Under the pieces are notes generated by a model, which was not told the origin of the DNA, searched no databases, and saw nothing but the letters and a program-made list of their open reading frames with translations. A program made the translations under genes and the position numbers. A stretch of 64,000 nucleotides of DNA from Klebsiella aerogenes KCTC 2190 (GTDB lineage Bacteria > Pseudomonadota > Gammaproteobacteria > Enterobacterales > Enterobacteriaceae). Each line of letters begins with the position of its first letter. Position 1 is the first letter of the stretch. The stretch spans positions 2,294,001-2,358,000 of the forward strand of contig NC_015663.1 of the NCBI RefSeq assembly GCF_000215745.1. The letters are read 5' to 3'. Positions 36,158-46,131 of the stretch are shown piece after piece.

Positions 36158-37926
36158 TTACGCCAGCTGCAGCAGGGTGTCGCCGACCGCCACCGCATCG
36201 CCGGATTTCACCGCGATACCGCGTACGGTACCGGCCTGCGCGGCGCGGATTTCGGTTTCCATCTTCATGGCTTCCAGAATCAGCAGCACCTCGCCTTCCG
36301 CCACCGCCTGGCCTTCGCTGGCCAGCACCTTCCAGATGGTGCCCGCCAGCGGCGCGGTCACCGGGGTGCCGGCGCCGGCCGGGGCGGCAGCCTGAACCGG
36401 TGCGGAAGACGGGGTGGCCGTCGTCAGCTGGCTGACGTCGCCGCCGTCGCTGACCTTGACCACGAAGGCTTTGCCTTCCACTTCGACGGTGTAGATACCG
36501 GAGGCGGCGGCTTTTGCCGGCGCGGCAGATTTTGCTTCTTCCACCTGCGGCACCGGCTCAAAGGCCGCCGGGTTGTGGCGGTTTTCGAGGAACTTCAGGC
36601 CGATTTGCGGGAACAGCGCCACGGTGAGCACGTCGTCGATGGCGTTTTCGGCAAGCGTGATGTCCTTCTCCTGCGCCTGGCGTTTGACGTCGGCTTCAAG
36701 CTCCGCCAGCTCCGGCTTGAGTAAATCCGCCGGGCGGCAGGTGACGGCGTCGGCGCCGTCGAGCACCCGCGCCTGCAGGGCGGCGTTAACCGGGGCCGGA
36801 GTGTGGCCGTATTCGCCTTTCAGAATACCGGCGGTCTCCTTCGCAATGGTTTTGTAGCGTTCGCCGCCCAGCACGTTGAGCACCGCCTGGGTGCCGACAA
36901 TCTGCGAGGTCGGGGTCACCAGCGGGATGAAGCCGAGGTCCTCGCGCACGCGGGGGATTTCCGCCAGTACCTCATCCAGACGGTGGGCGGCGCTCTGCTG
37001 CTTCAGCTGGCCTTCAAGGTTGGTGAGCATCCCGCCCGGCACCTGGGCGACCAGGATGCGGCTGTCGGTGCCTTTCAGCTGGCCTTCGAAGGCGTGGTAT
37101 TTTTTGCGCACCTCGCGGAAGTAGGCGGCGATGCTCTCCAGCTTGTGGATATCGAGGCCGGTGTCGTACGGCGTGCCGGGCGAGGGTGGCCACCAGCGCT
37201 TCGGTGGCCGGGTGGCCATAGGTGGCGCTCATCGAGGAGATGGCGGTATCGACGCCGTCGACGCCGGCTTCAATGGCCTTCAGCAGCGCCATCTCCGCCC
37301 ATGCCGGTGGTGGCGTGGCAGTGCAGGTGCAGGGTGACGTCATAGCGTTTTTTGATTTCGCTGACCAGCTCAAAGGCGGCATGCGGGGTGAGGATGCCGG
37401 ACATGTCCTTGATGGCGATGGAGTCGACGCCGGTCTCCAGCAGCTGTTCGGTGAGGTCGAGCCAGGTCTGCAGGGTGTGCGCCGGGCTGGTGGTGTAGCT
37501 GAGGGTGCCCTGGGCGTGGGCGCCGTGGCGGCGGACCGCCTGCAGGGCGGCCTGCATGTTGCGCGGGTCGTTCATGGCATCAAAGACGCGGAACACGTCC
37601 ATGCCGTTTTTGACGGCGCGCTCGACAAAGCGCTCCACCACGTCATCGGCGTAGTGGCGGTAGCCGAGCAGGTTCTGGCCGCGCAGCAGCATCTGCAGCG
37701 GGGTTTTCGGCATCGCCTTTTTCAGCTCGCGCAGGCGGACCCACGGGTCCTCGCCGAGGAAGCGGATGCAGGCGTCAAAGGTGGCGCCGCCCCAGCATTC
37801 GAGGGAGCGGTAGCCGACGTCGTCGAGCGCAGCCGCAACGGGCAGCATATCGTCGAGACGCAGACGGGTGGCGAACAGGGACTGGTGGGCGTCGCGCAGG
37901 ACGACATCGGTAATGGCAACGGTCAT
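36158..37926 (-). pseudogene. oadA: oxaloacetate decarboxylase alpha subunit, disrupted by two +1 frameshifts
   Basis: The start ([21 protein letters not shown]) and the end are typical: carboxyltransferase motif [13 protein letters not shown], and a C-terminal biotin domain with EAMKMET, ending GDTLLQLA. Between them the frame breaks twice. An extra G on the coding strand (plus CCC at 37298-37300) shifts the frame after HATTGM. An extra C (plus GGG at 37178-37180) shifts it again after ALVATLA. Removing one base at each site restores a continuous ~588-residue protein, close to the usual ~595. As written, translation stops after 218 residues at 37270. Either the gene is broken or these are homopolymer errors. 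It normally transfers CO2 from oxaloacetate to biotin. Confidence 0.88.
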
Positions 37927-37941
37927 GAATTCCTCCGTGAA

Positions 37942-38190
37942 TTAAGAATTAAGGCGGCGATGGTGGTGAATGGCGGCGACAATCGCCGGCTTTAAACGGG
38001 CGAAGTCGTCGGCGGGCGCGACGGCCGCAGGCGCCGGTTTGGGCGCGGCAGGCGGCTCAGGGAACAGACGGGTAACGGCGAGAGACATTCCCCGGATGGC
38101 GAAAATGAGCAGCAGCAGAAACGCCAGCACGAAGCCCATGCCGAGGAACATCAGGGTGAAGCCTTCGCCTAACAGAACGGCATCAGTCAT
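37942..38190 (-). CDS. oadG: oxaloacetate decarboxylase gamma subunit
   Basis: 82 residues. One N-terminal membrane segment ([20 protein letters not shown]) is followed by a Pro/Ala-rich linker ([16 protein letters not shown]) and a C-terminal soluble tail with HHHRR, the zinc-binding end that joins OadA to OadB. It is first of the oadGAB set and lies 157 bases after citS in the same transcript, with a hairpin-bounded element in between. Confidence 0.94.
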   Translation of the reverse strand: MTDAVLLGEGFTLMFLGMGFVLAFLLLLIFAIRGMSLAVTRLFPEPPAAPKPAPAAVAPADDFARLKPAIVAAIHHHRRLNS

Positions 38191-38208
38191 AAAAAATCTC
38201 GAATAAGG

Positions 38209-38340
38209 GCACGATGGCGCGTTGGTTGGCGAGCTTGTCGACGCTTCCGGCTAAGGAGCAGGGTGGATTTCCCGCAGCCGCCCCCGGCGCTGGTCCCTGA
38301 CTGGGTCAACTTCTTCGGCCGCTCAACGGCGCCATCGTGC
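38209..38340 (-). other. hairpin-bounded element between citS and oadG
   Basis: Perfect 12-base inverted repeats GCACGATGGCGC (38209-38220) and GCGCCATCGTGC (38329-38340), extended by GTTG/CAAC with one bulged base, enclose ~108 GC-rich bases able to form inner stems. On the coding (minus) strand one frame of the interior reads [15 protein letters not shown], a Walker-A-like string inside a ~50-codon stop-free run lacking an ATG. It could set the ratio of CitS to OadGAB by RNA processing, or be a repeated intergenic element. No named RNA family recognised. Confidence 0.6.
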
Positions 38341-38347
38341 GTGTGGG

Positions 38348-39688
38348 TTAAATCATCATGCCGAACACGATGCTGGCGATGACCAGCACAATACCGCCGC
38401 CCAAACGGGAGGAGATTTGCGCATAAGAGATAAGGCTCATACGGTTACAGGCGGACAGAACTTCCAGGTCCCCGGATCCGCCGCGGTTAGCCATACACAG
38501 GCCAGCGGTGATCGCTGATTCAATTGGGAAGAAGCCCATAATCCAGCCGCCAATCGCCGCGCCGAGCACTGCGCCGATAACGATAATGGCGGCGATAACG
38601 ACGTTAGCGAAGGTGATGGCATTGATGATTTCCTGCAGGTCGGTGTAGCAGACGCCGACGCCGACCATCAGTACCCACAGCAGCTGTTTAGAGAAGAAAT
38701 CAGACAGACGCTTGGCGCCGGCTTTGATTTCCGGTGAACACAGGCCGGAGGCGTTCAGCGCTGCAACGATCAGCACCATCCACGCGAAGTAGTGAATCGA
38801 AACGCCGCCAATGCTTGGCAGGATTTTCTTCGCGACGACATACGCCAGCAGGAAACAGGTCGTGGCAAGCACCAGACCGACGGCGGTTTCACGATGCGTG
38901 ATTTGTCCCGCTTTCTCGTCATCTTCGACTTTGAACGAGGCTTTACGCACCAGTTCGCCTTCGCCGCTCATCCAGGTGTGTTTTTTGCCGATGATATCGA
39001 GGACGGCGGCAAAGACGATGGCGAAGATGTTAGCGATGGTCAGAATAGCGATAGCGGTTGAGTAGTACTCTTCGCGAGAACGACCGGTGACGGAGTGATA
39101 GATCTCCGACAGCGGAACCGCGCCCGCGCCGTTGCCGCCGCCCATGATCGGCAGGACGTACAGCATCATGATGCGATCCACCGGAATGCCGAACACCAGG
39201 CCGATAGCGATGCCGAAAATAGACGCGCCGACAATGCCCATCAGGATGGTTGGAATATAGCCGAGCAGTGATTTCAGCAGCAGGCGGCGGTTCACCGACA
39301 GAATTGCTCCGGTAATTAATACCGCGATGAATAAGTTAAGGAAGTTACTCTTATCCATAACGTTGCTGATAGCATCGATTTCTTTCTGCGTAAAAATACC
39401 GGCGTAAACAAAATAAGCGGCTACCAGGAAAATCATTACTGGAGCACCACCTATATATTTGTTGAATATTGGCAGGCGTTTGCCAATTTCACCGAATATA
39501 GCGCCGATGATAAACATGATGGCAAAACCGCCGACGATGTCGGTGGGTAAAGCGTTATAAAAATGTGAAAGTAATAGCGAAATTAACGCAAACGCGTAAA
39601 GGGGAAGCGGCATACCGAAGATTTTAAATCCCAGCAGGTCGCTAACGCCTTTCTTCTCCGTCGCCGGAGCCTGACTCATGTTAGTCAT
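38348..39688 (-). CDS. citS: Na+-dependent citrate carrier CitS
   Basis: 446 residues, exactly the K. pneumoniae length. 2-hydroxycarboxylate transporter family marks are the two GGxG loops, LPIMGGGNGAGAVPLSE and MANRGGSGDLEVLSA, plus the arginine near the end in ISSRLGGGIVLV. About 11 membrane segments. It imports citrate with 2 Na+ and H+ for fermentation. It is the first gene of the minus-strand operon and is divergent from citC. Confidence 0.97.
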   Translation of the reverse strand: MTNMSQAPATEKKGVSDLLGFKIFGMPLPLYAFALISLLLSHFYNALPTDIVGGFAIMFIIGAIFGEIGKRLPIFNKYIGGAPVMIFLVAAYFVYAGIFTQKEIDAISNVMDKSNFLNLFIAVLITGAILSVNRRLLLKSLLGYIPTILMGIVGASIFGIAIGLVFGIPVDRIMMLYVLPIMGGGNGAGAVPLSEIYHSVTGRSREEYYSTAIAILTIANIFAIVFAAVLDIIGKKHTWMSGEGELVRKASFKVEDDEKAGQITHRETAVGLVLATTCFLLAYVVAKKILPSIGGVSIHYFAWMVLIVAALNASGLCSPEIKAGAKRLSDFFSKQLLWVLMVGVGVCYTDLQEIINAITFANVVIAAIIVIGAVLGAAIGGWIMGFFPIESAITAGLCMANRGGSGDLEVLSACNRMSLISYAQISSRLGGGIVLVIASIVFGMMI

Positions 39689-39943
39689 AAACGTTTTCCT
39701 GTTTATTGATGGAGTAATAATACCGGCGCATAGTAATAAATAGCTTTAGTGGTAAGGTGTGATTACCTTCACTGAATACTCGTGTTTTTTATTAATTTAA
39801 TTGGTTTAATGATGCTGAATTAATTAACAACATAAAAACCATAAAGCCAATTAAGCCACGAGGAAAACTGTGACTTAAATACAAGTATCAACAGTCGAAC
39901 GCTGGCGAAATACAGTTCGTTTTGGAATAACGAAGCGCTAAAA
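39689..39943. promoter_or_regulatory. divergent citS/citC control region with CRP site
   Basis: 255 AT-rich bases between citS (-) and citC (+). A good CRP site, TGTGA-TTACCT-TCACT, lies at 39758-39773. In K. pneumoniae CitB-P and CRP act in the matching region. TTAATT/AATTAA repeats at about 39796-39866 are candidate CitB targets (inference). The citC RBS is weak (GGAATAACGAAG). Confidence 0.75.
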
Positions 39944-40972
39944 ATGACTCTGATATTAAAACGCGTTCAGCTATTAAAAGATAAACCGCGCAGAGATGTG
40001 ATCGATCGGTTTCTTCGCCAGCATCAACTGTCGTTAGAAACCGATTGTGAAATGGCGATCGTCGCCGAGTATCAACAGCGGCTGGTCGGCTGCGGTGCTA
40101 TCGCCGGCAATGTGCTGAAATGTATTGCCATCGATCCCTCGCTGCAGGGGGAAGGGCTGAGCCTTAAATTACTGACCGAGCTCCTGACGCTGGCCTATGA
40201 ACTGGGGCGCAGCGAACTGTTTTTGTTCACTAAACCTTGCAATGCCGCGTTATTTTCCGGCGCCGGCTTCTGGCCGATAGCCCAGGCGGGCGACCGCGCC
40301 GTGCTAATGGAAAATAGCCGCGAACGACTGACTCGTTACTGCCGACAGCTGGCGATGTACTGTCAGCCGGGAAGAAAAATCGGCGCTATCGTGATGAACG
40401 CCAACCCCTTCACCCTTGGCCACCGCTGGTTGGTGGAACAGGCGGCCAGCCAGTGCGACTGGCTACATCTGTTTGTGGTCAAAGAAGATGCGTCCTGCTT
40501 TTCCTATCACGATCGCTTCAAACTCATTGAACAGGGGATTGCCGGCATCGATAAGGTGACGCTGCATCCTGGTTCGGCGTATCTGATCTCGCGGGCGACG
40601 TTCCCCGGCTATTTCCTGAAAGAGCAGGGGGTGGTTGATGACTGCCACAGCCAGATTGACCTACAGCTCTTCCGCGAGCGTCTGGCCCCGGCGCTACAGA
40701 TTACCCATCGCTTTGTTGGCACCGAGCCGCTGTGTCCCCTGACCCGTAATTACAACCAGCGCATGAAGTCCCTGCTGGAAGCGCCAGGCGACGCGCCGCC
40801 CATTGAAGTGGTTGAGCTGGCGCGAATCGAAAAAAATGGCGGACCCGTGTCGGCCTCCCGAGTGCGCGAACTCTATCGACAGCGCAACTGGCAGGCGGTC
40901 GCGGCGCTGGTACCGCCGGGGACCCTCTCTTTTCTGATGCAACTGGCGGAAAGCGAACATCAAACCGCCTGA
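39944..40972 (+). CDS. citC: citrate lyase synthetase (acetate:SH-citrate lyase ligase)
   Basis: 342 residues. The N-terminal GNAT-like part has IAIDPSLQGEGLSLKLL. The C-terminal nucleotidyltransferase part has GAIVMNANPFTLGHRWLVE with the HIGH-like motif and GGPVSASRVRELY. It acetylates the prosthetic group of CitD to activate citrate lyase. It is first in the plus-strand operon citCDEFG. Confidence 0.95.
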   Translation: MTLILKRVQLLKDKPRRDVIDRFLRQHQLSLETDCEMAIVAEYQQRLVGCGAIAGNVLKCIAIDPSLQGEGLSLKLLTELLTLAYELGRSELFLFTKPCNAALFSGAGFWPIAQAGDRAVLMENSRERLTRYCRQLAMYCQPGRKIGAIVMNANPFTLGHRWLVEQAASQCDWLHLFVVKEDASCFSYHDRFKLIEQGIAGIDKVTLHPGSAYLISRATFPGYFLKEQGVVDDCHSQIDLQLFRERLAPALQITHRFVGTEPLCPLTRNYNQRMKSLLEAPGDAPPIEVVELARIEKNGGPVSASRVRELYRQRNWQAVAALVPPGTLSFLMQLAESEHQTA

Positions 40973-41002
40973 TTTTTATGCCCTAACTAAGGATTTTCCC
41001 CT

Positions 41003-41296
41003 ATGGAAATGAAGATTGACGCCCTGGCCGGCACGCTGGAATCCAGCGATGTGATGGTCAGGATTGGACCGGCGGCGCAGCCGGGCATTCAGCTGGAAAT
41101 CGACAGCATTGTGAAACAGCAGTTTGGCGCCGCAATTGAGCAGGTAGTCAGAGAAACGCTGGCGCAGCTTGGCGTGAAGCAGGCCAACGTGGTGGTCGAT
41201 GATAAAGGCGCGCTGGAGTGCGTACTGCGGGCCCGCGTACAGGCCGCGGCGCTGCGCGCGGCGCAACAGTCCCAATTACAATGGAGCCAGCTATGA
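41003..41296 (+). CDS. citD: citrate lyase acyl carrier protein (gamma subunit)
   Basis: 97 residues. Ser14 in [12 protein letters not shown] is the attachment site of the phosphoribosyl dephospho-CoA group in this family. It carries the acetyl/citryl thioester between CitF and CitE. Its TGA overlaps the citE ATG in an ATGA junction. A longer reading frame starting at 41218 in another frame is the citE frame extended into citD and is not used as start. Confidence 0.95.
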
Positions 41297-42162
41297 AACC
41301 ACGTCGCAGTATGCTGTTCATCCCTGGCGCTAATGCCGCCATGTTAAGCACTTCATTCGTTTACGGCGCCGATGCGGTGATGTTCGACCTTGAAGATGCC
41401 GTTTCGCTACGCGAAAAAGATACCGCCCGCCTGCTGGTGCATCAGGCGCTGCAGCATCCGCTGTATCAGGATATCGAAACCGTGGTGCGCATTAACCCGC
41501 TGAATACGCCGTTCGGTCTCGCCGACCTTGAAGCGGTAGTCCGCGCGGGCGTGGATATGGTGCGTCTGCCGAAAACCGACAGCAAAGAAGATATCCATGA
41601 GCTGGAAGCGCATGTTGAGCGGATTGAACGCGAGTGCGGCCGGGAAGTGGGCAGCACCAAGTTAATGGCGGCGATCGAGTCGGCGCTGGGCGTGGTGAAC
41701 GCGGTGGAGATCGCCCGCGCCAGCCCGCGTCTGGCGGCGATCGCGCTGGCGGCCTTCGATTACGTCATGGATATGGGCACCTCCCGCGGCGACGGTACTG
41801 AACTGTTCTACGCCCGCTGCGCTGTACTGCATGCCGCGCGCGTTGCCGGCATCGCCGCCTATGACGTGGTGTGGTCGGATATCAATAACGAAGAGGGCTT
41901 CCTGGCGGAAGCGAATCTGGCCAAAAACCTCGGTTTTAACGGCAAATCGTTGGTTAACCCACGACAAATTGAACTCCTGCATCAGGTCTATGCCCCGACG
42001 CGCAAAGAGGTCGATTACGCGCTGGAAGTGATTGCCGCGGCGGAAGAAGCCGAAACGCGAGGTCTTGGCGTGGTATCGCTGAACGGCAAGATGATCGATG
42101 GACCGATTATCGACCATGCTCGCAAAGTGGTGGCGCTCTCGGCTTCCGGTATTCGTGATTAA
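41293..42162 (+). CDS. citE: citrate lyase beta subunit (citryl-CoA lyase)
   Basis: 289 residues from ATG 41293 ([18 protein letters not shown]). CitE/HpcH aldolase-fold marks: [18 protein letters not shown] with the Mg2+-binding acidic residues, [41 protein letters not shown] and [16 protein letters not shown]. It cleaves the citryl-ACP to oxaloacetate and acetyl-ACP. Start overlaps citD, ensuring equal synthesis of the subunits. Confidence 0.96.
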
Positions 42163-42172
42163 GGGGAATAAG

Positions 42173-43699
42173 ATGAAAGAGACAGTAACAATGCTTAATC
42201 AGCAGTACGTGATGCCGGAAGGGTTAGCGCCTTATGCGGGCGTGACGGCGAAAAGCCCGTGGTTGGCGAGCGAAAGCGAAAAACGTCAGCGTAAAATCTG
42301 CGATTCGCTGGAAACGGCGATTCGTCGTTCCGGTTTGCAAAACGGCATGACCATTTCGTTCCACCACGCGTTTCGCGGCGGTGACAAAGTCGTCAATATG
42401 GTAGTGGCGAAGCTGGCGGAAATGGGTTTTCGCGATCTGACGCTGGCATCCAGTTCGCTGATCGACGCCCACTGGCCGCTGATCGAGCATATTAAAAATG
42501 GCGTGATCCGCCAGATCTACACCTCCGGCCTGCGCGGCAAGTTGGGCGAGGAGATCTCCGCCGGTTTGATGGAAAACCCGGTACAGATCCACTCCCACGG
42601 CGGTCGCGTACAGCTGATTCAAAACGGCGAGCTGTCGATTGATGTCGCGTTTCTCGGCGTTCCTTGCTGCGATGAGTTTGGCAACGCCAACGGCTTTAGC
42701 GGTAAATCACGCTGCGGTTCGCTGGGCTACGCGCGCGTTGATGCGGAACATGCCAAATGCGTAGTGCTGCTGACCGAAGAGTGGGTGGATTATCCTAACT
42801 ATCCGGCCAGTATCGCCCAGGATCAGGTCGATCTGATAGTCCAGGTGGACGAAGTCGGCGATCCGGAAAAAATCACCGCTGGCGCGATCCGTCTGACCAG
42901 CAACCCGCGTGAGCTGCTGATCGCCCGCCAGGCGGCGAAAGTTGTTGAGCATTCCGGGTACTTTAAAGATGGTTTTTCGCTGCAGACCGGTACCGGCGGC
43001 GCCTCGCTGGCGGTGAGCCGCTTCCTCGAAGATAAAATGCGCCGTAACGGTATTACCGCCAGCTTCGGCCTTGGCGGCATCACCGGGACGATGGTTGACC
43101 TGCACGAAAAAGGGTTGATTAAAACGCTGCTCGATACCCAATCGTTCGATGGCGACGCGGCGCGTTCATTGGCGCAGAACCCAAACCACGTTGAGATCTC
43201 CACCAACCAGTATGCCAGCCCGGGCTCTAAAGGCGCCTCCTGCGAGCGCTTAAACGTGGTGATGCTCAGCGCGCTGGAAATCGATACCGACTTTAACGTT
43301 AACGTGATGACCGGCTCTAACGGCGTGCTGCGCGGCGCGTCCGGCGGCCATAGCGATACCGCCGCCGGTGCGGATTTGACCATCATTACCGCGCCATTAG
43401 TTCGCGGCCGTATTCCCTGCGTCGTGGAAAAAGTGCTGACCCGCGTCACGCCGGGAGCCAGCGTAGATGTGCTGGTCACCGACCATGGCATAGCGGTAAA
43501 CCCGGCGCGCCAGGATCTGATCGACAATTTGCGCAACGCGGGCATTCCGCTGATGACTATTGAGGAACTGCAGCAGCGTGCGGAACTGCTAACCGGCAAG
43601 CCGCAGCCGATCGAGTTTACCGATCGGGTGGTGGCGGTGGTGCGCTATCGCGATGGCTCCGTGCTTGATGTTATTCGTCAGGTGAAAAACAGCGACTAA
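42173..43699 (+). CDS. citF: citrate lyase alpha subunit (citrate:acetyl-ACP transferase)
   Basis: 508 residues from ATG 42173 (MKETVTMLNQQYVMPEGL) with AAGGGGAATAAG upstream. CoA-transferase-family strings are ISFHHAFRGGDKVVNMV, FLGVPCCDEFGNANGF and VMTGSNGVLRGASGGH. It swaps acetate for citrate on the acyl carrier protein. Length matches the family (about 505-510). Confidence 0.96.
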   Translation: MKETVTMLNQQYVMPEGLAPYAGVTAKSPWLASESEKRQRKICDSLETAIRRSGLQNGMTISFHHAFRGGDKVVNMVVAKLAEMGFRDLTLASSSLIDAHWPLIEHIKNGVIRQIYTSGLRGKLGEEISAGLMENPVQIHSHGGRVQLIQNGELSIDVAFLGVPCCDEFGNANGFSGKSRCGSLGYARVDAEHAKCVVLLTEEWVDYPNYPASIAQDQVDLIVQVDEVGDPEKITAGAIRLTSNPRELLIARQAAKVVEHSGYFKDGFSLQTGTGGASLAVSRFLEDKMRRNGITASFGLGGITGTMVDLHEKGLIKTLLDTQSFDGDAARSLAQNPNHVEISTNQYASPGSKGASCERLNVVMLSALEIDTDFNVNVMTGSNGVLRGASGGHSDTAAGADLTIITAPLVRGRIPCVVEKVLTRVTPGASVDVLVTDHGIAVNPARQDLIDNLRNAGIPLMTIEELQQRAELLTGKPQPIEFTDRVVAVVRYRDGSVLDVIRQVKNSD

Positions 43700-43718
43700 A
43701 TGCAGAGGGGGAAGGGCA

Positions 43719-44627
43719 ATGAGCGAAGTGTTAATCAATCCGCAGCGTTCGCTGCGCGTGAAACCGCTGAACGCTGAAGAGGTGGTCAGCGCGGTAGAGC
43801 GAGCGCTGTTGACCGAAGTTCGCCTGACCCCAAAGCCCGGGTTGGTGGATATTCGTAACGCTGGCGCCCATCACGATATGGACCTGGCCTCGTTTGAGGC
43901 CAGTACCGCGGTGGTGGCGCCGTGGATGGAGAAATTTTTCATCATGGGCCACGATACCGCGGCGATCGTGCCGGAACAGGTGTTAATGATGCTGCGTCCG
44001 GTGGGAATGGCCTGCGAGAACGATATGCTGGAGGCCACCGGCGGAGTGAATACCCATCGCGGGGCGATCTTCGCTTTCGGTTTGCTGAGCGCGGCGGCGG
44101 GAAGGCTGGTATCGAAAGGCGAGCCGATTGAACAGCATCGGCTGTGCGATCAGGTGGCGCGATTCTGTCGCGGCATGGTTATGCAAGAACTCTCCGCTTC
44201 CAGCGGCGAACCGTTAAGCAAAGGCGAAGCCCATTTTCTACGTTATGGTCTCTCCGGCGCCCGCGGCGAGGCTGAGAGCGGCTTTCGTACCGTGCGAACC
44301 CAGGCGCTACCGGTGTTCAACCGCATGATGGAAGAGACTGGCGATAGCAACCTGGCGTTGCTGCAAACCTTGCTGCATCTGATGGCGTGGAATGATGACA
44401 CCAATCTGGTCTCACGCGGCGGGCTTGCCGGCCTGAACTTTGTGCAGCAGGAGGCGCAGCGGCTGTTGTGGCAGGGCGGCGTCATGGCTGACGGCGGGCT
44501 GGAGGCGTTGCGTCAATTCGATGACGAACTGATTGCCCGCCACCTCAGCCCCGGCGGCAGCGCCGATTTGTTGGCGGTAACCTGGTTTTTGTCCGCTTTT
44601 CCCGCCGGTGAGCTTTTCCCTCTTTGA
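43719..44627 (+). CDS. citG: 2-(5''-triphosphoribosyl)-3'-dephosphocoenzyme-A synthase
   Basis: 302 residues. Family marks: LTEVRLTPKPGLVDIRNAGAHHDMDLASF, ATGGVNTHRGAIFAFGLL, GFRTVRTQALPVF and AWNDDTNLVSRGG (long strings shortened in position: they lie at residues ~30-60, 105-122, 187-199 and 221-234). It makes the prosthetic group precursor from ATP and dephospho-CoA. E. coli and Salmonella have citX between citF and citG; here they are adjacent, as in K. pneumoniae, where citX is elsewhere. GAGGGGGAAGGG is the RBS. Confidence 0.94.
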   Translation: MSEVLINPQRSLRVKPLNAEEVVSAVERALLTEVRLTPKPGLVDIRNAGAHHDMDLASFEASTAVVAPWMEKFFIMGHDTAAIVPEQVLMMLRPVGMACENDMLEATGGVNTHRGAIFAFGLLSAAAGRLVSKGEPIEQHRLCDQVARFCRGMVMQELSASSGEPLSKGEAHFLRYGLSGARGEAESGFRTVRTQALPVFNRMMEETGDSNLALLQTLLHLMAWNDDTNLVSRGGLAGLNFVQQEAQRLLWQGGVMADGGLEALRQFDDELIARHLSPGGSADLLAVTWFLSAFPAGELFPL

Positions 44628-44839
44628 TTTAGTACAACAACGCCTTAGCCCGCACCGCGCGGGCGGGGCGCTACCGTACCCCCACCCGAATTCCACTACT
44701 TAAACGCCGAATCGCGGCACAATCATATAGTTTTTACTGATATCGACCGCCGTTTGTCATAAATTTCTAATTATCGGCGTTTTTGAGTAGCGGCTATGCA
44801 ACGGGCTGGTTACTCTGAAAACAATTCACGTGAAGTTAA

Positions 44840-45676
<837 letters not shown>

Positions 45677-45728
45677 TGATTATTACCCATCGTGATGTGG
45701 TTATTGCATTCAATATGTAATTGATTGC

Positions 45729-45757
45729 AAAGGGCAATACTTTATTGCCCTTTTTTA
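45729..45757 (+). terminator. dapB terminator
   Basis: AAAGGGCAATA / TATTGCCC(TTT) stem with a CTT loop followed by a T-run. Confidence 0.92.
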
Positions 45758-46131
45758 TTTTTCCATCTTGAGTTGTTTTTCTTTGTTAGTGGTTTAAAAA
45801 TCTGCTTTATCTCATGATTTATGGTTATTGGATTGTAAATTTTGACCATCTGGTCCACTTTTTTCCCCTCCGGTGAGTGATTTTACAGTTTTCCACGCCC
45901 GCAAGCGTTTTCTCAACCAGGTTAGTTGATCTTTTTACCGTAAAAATCGCCCGTTACGCGCCAGTGGCGTAAAATAAGGTTAAAAATATCTGCTTTAAGT
46001 TGACTTTTACCCGACATCTCTCCAGAATGCCGCCGTTTGCCAAAATTCTGCGGGCAAAAATTTGCATTGATTCAGATCTATGTCTGAATTAATATGCAAA
46101 TAAAGTGAGTGAATATTCTCTGGAGGGTGTT
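45758..46131 (+). promoter_or_regulatory. carA: carAB control region (PurR site and arginine operator)
   Basis: About 370 bases before carA, as in E. coli where two promoters, P1 (pyrimidine/purine) and P2 (arginine), lie here. A PurR-like box CCGCAAGCGTTTTCTC is at 45899-45914. Two ARG-box-like palindromes lie close to carA, TGCATTGATTCA at about 46063-46074 and TGAATTAATATGCA at about 46084-46097, spaced about two helical turns apart. A-rich strings upstream could hold IHF/PepA sites, not resolvable by eye. Confidence 0.7.

Noticed and set aside
37150..37320. Programmed frameshifting in oadA
   Set aside because: Two separate +1 sites in a metabolic gene with no slippery heptamer and no known precedent in OadA; mutation or sequencing error is simpler.
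38209..38340. Real gene for an ATPase fragment, from the GGGCGKSTLLL reading
   Set aside because: Only about 50 codons with no start codon, no RBS and no further ATPase motifs; kept only as an oddity of the hairpin element.
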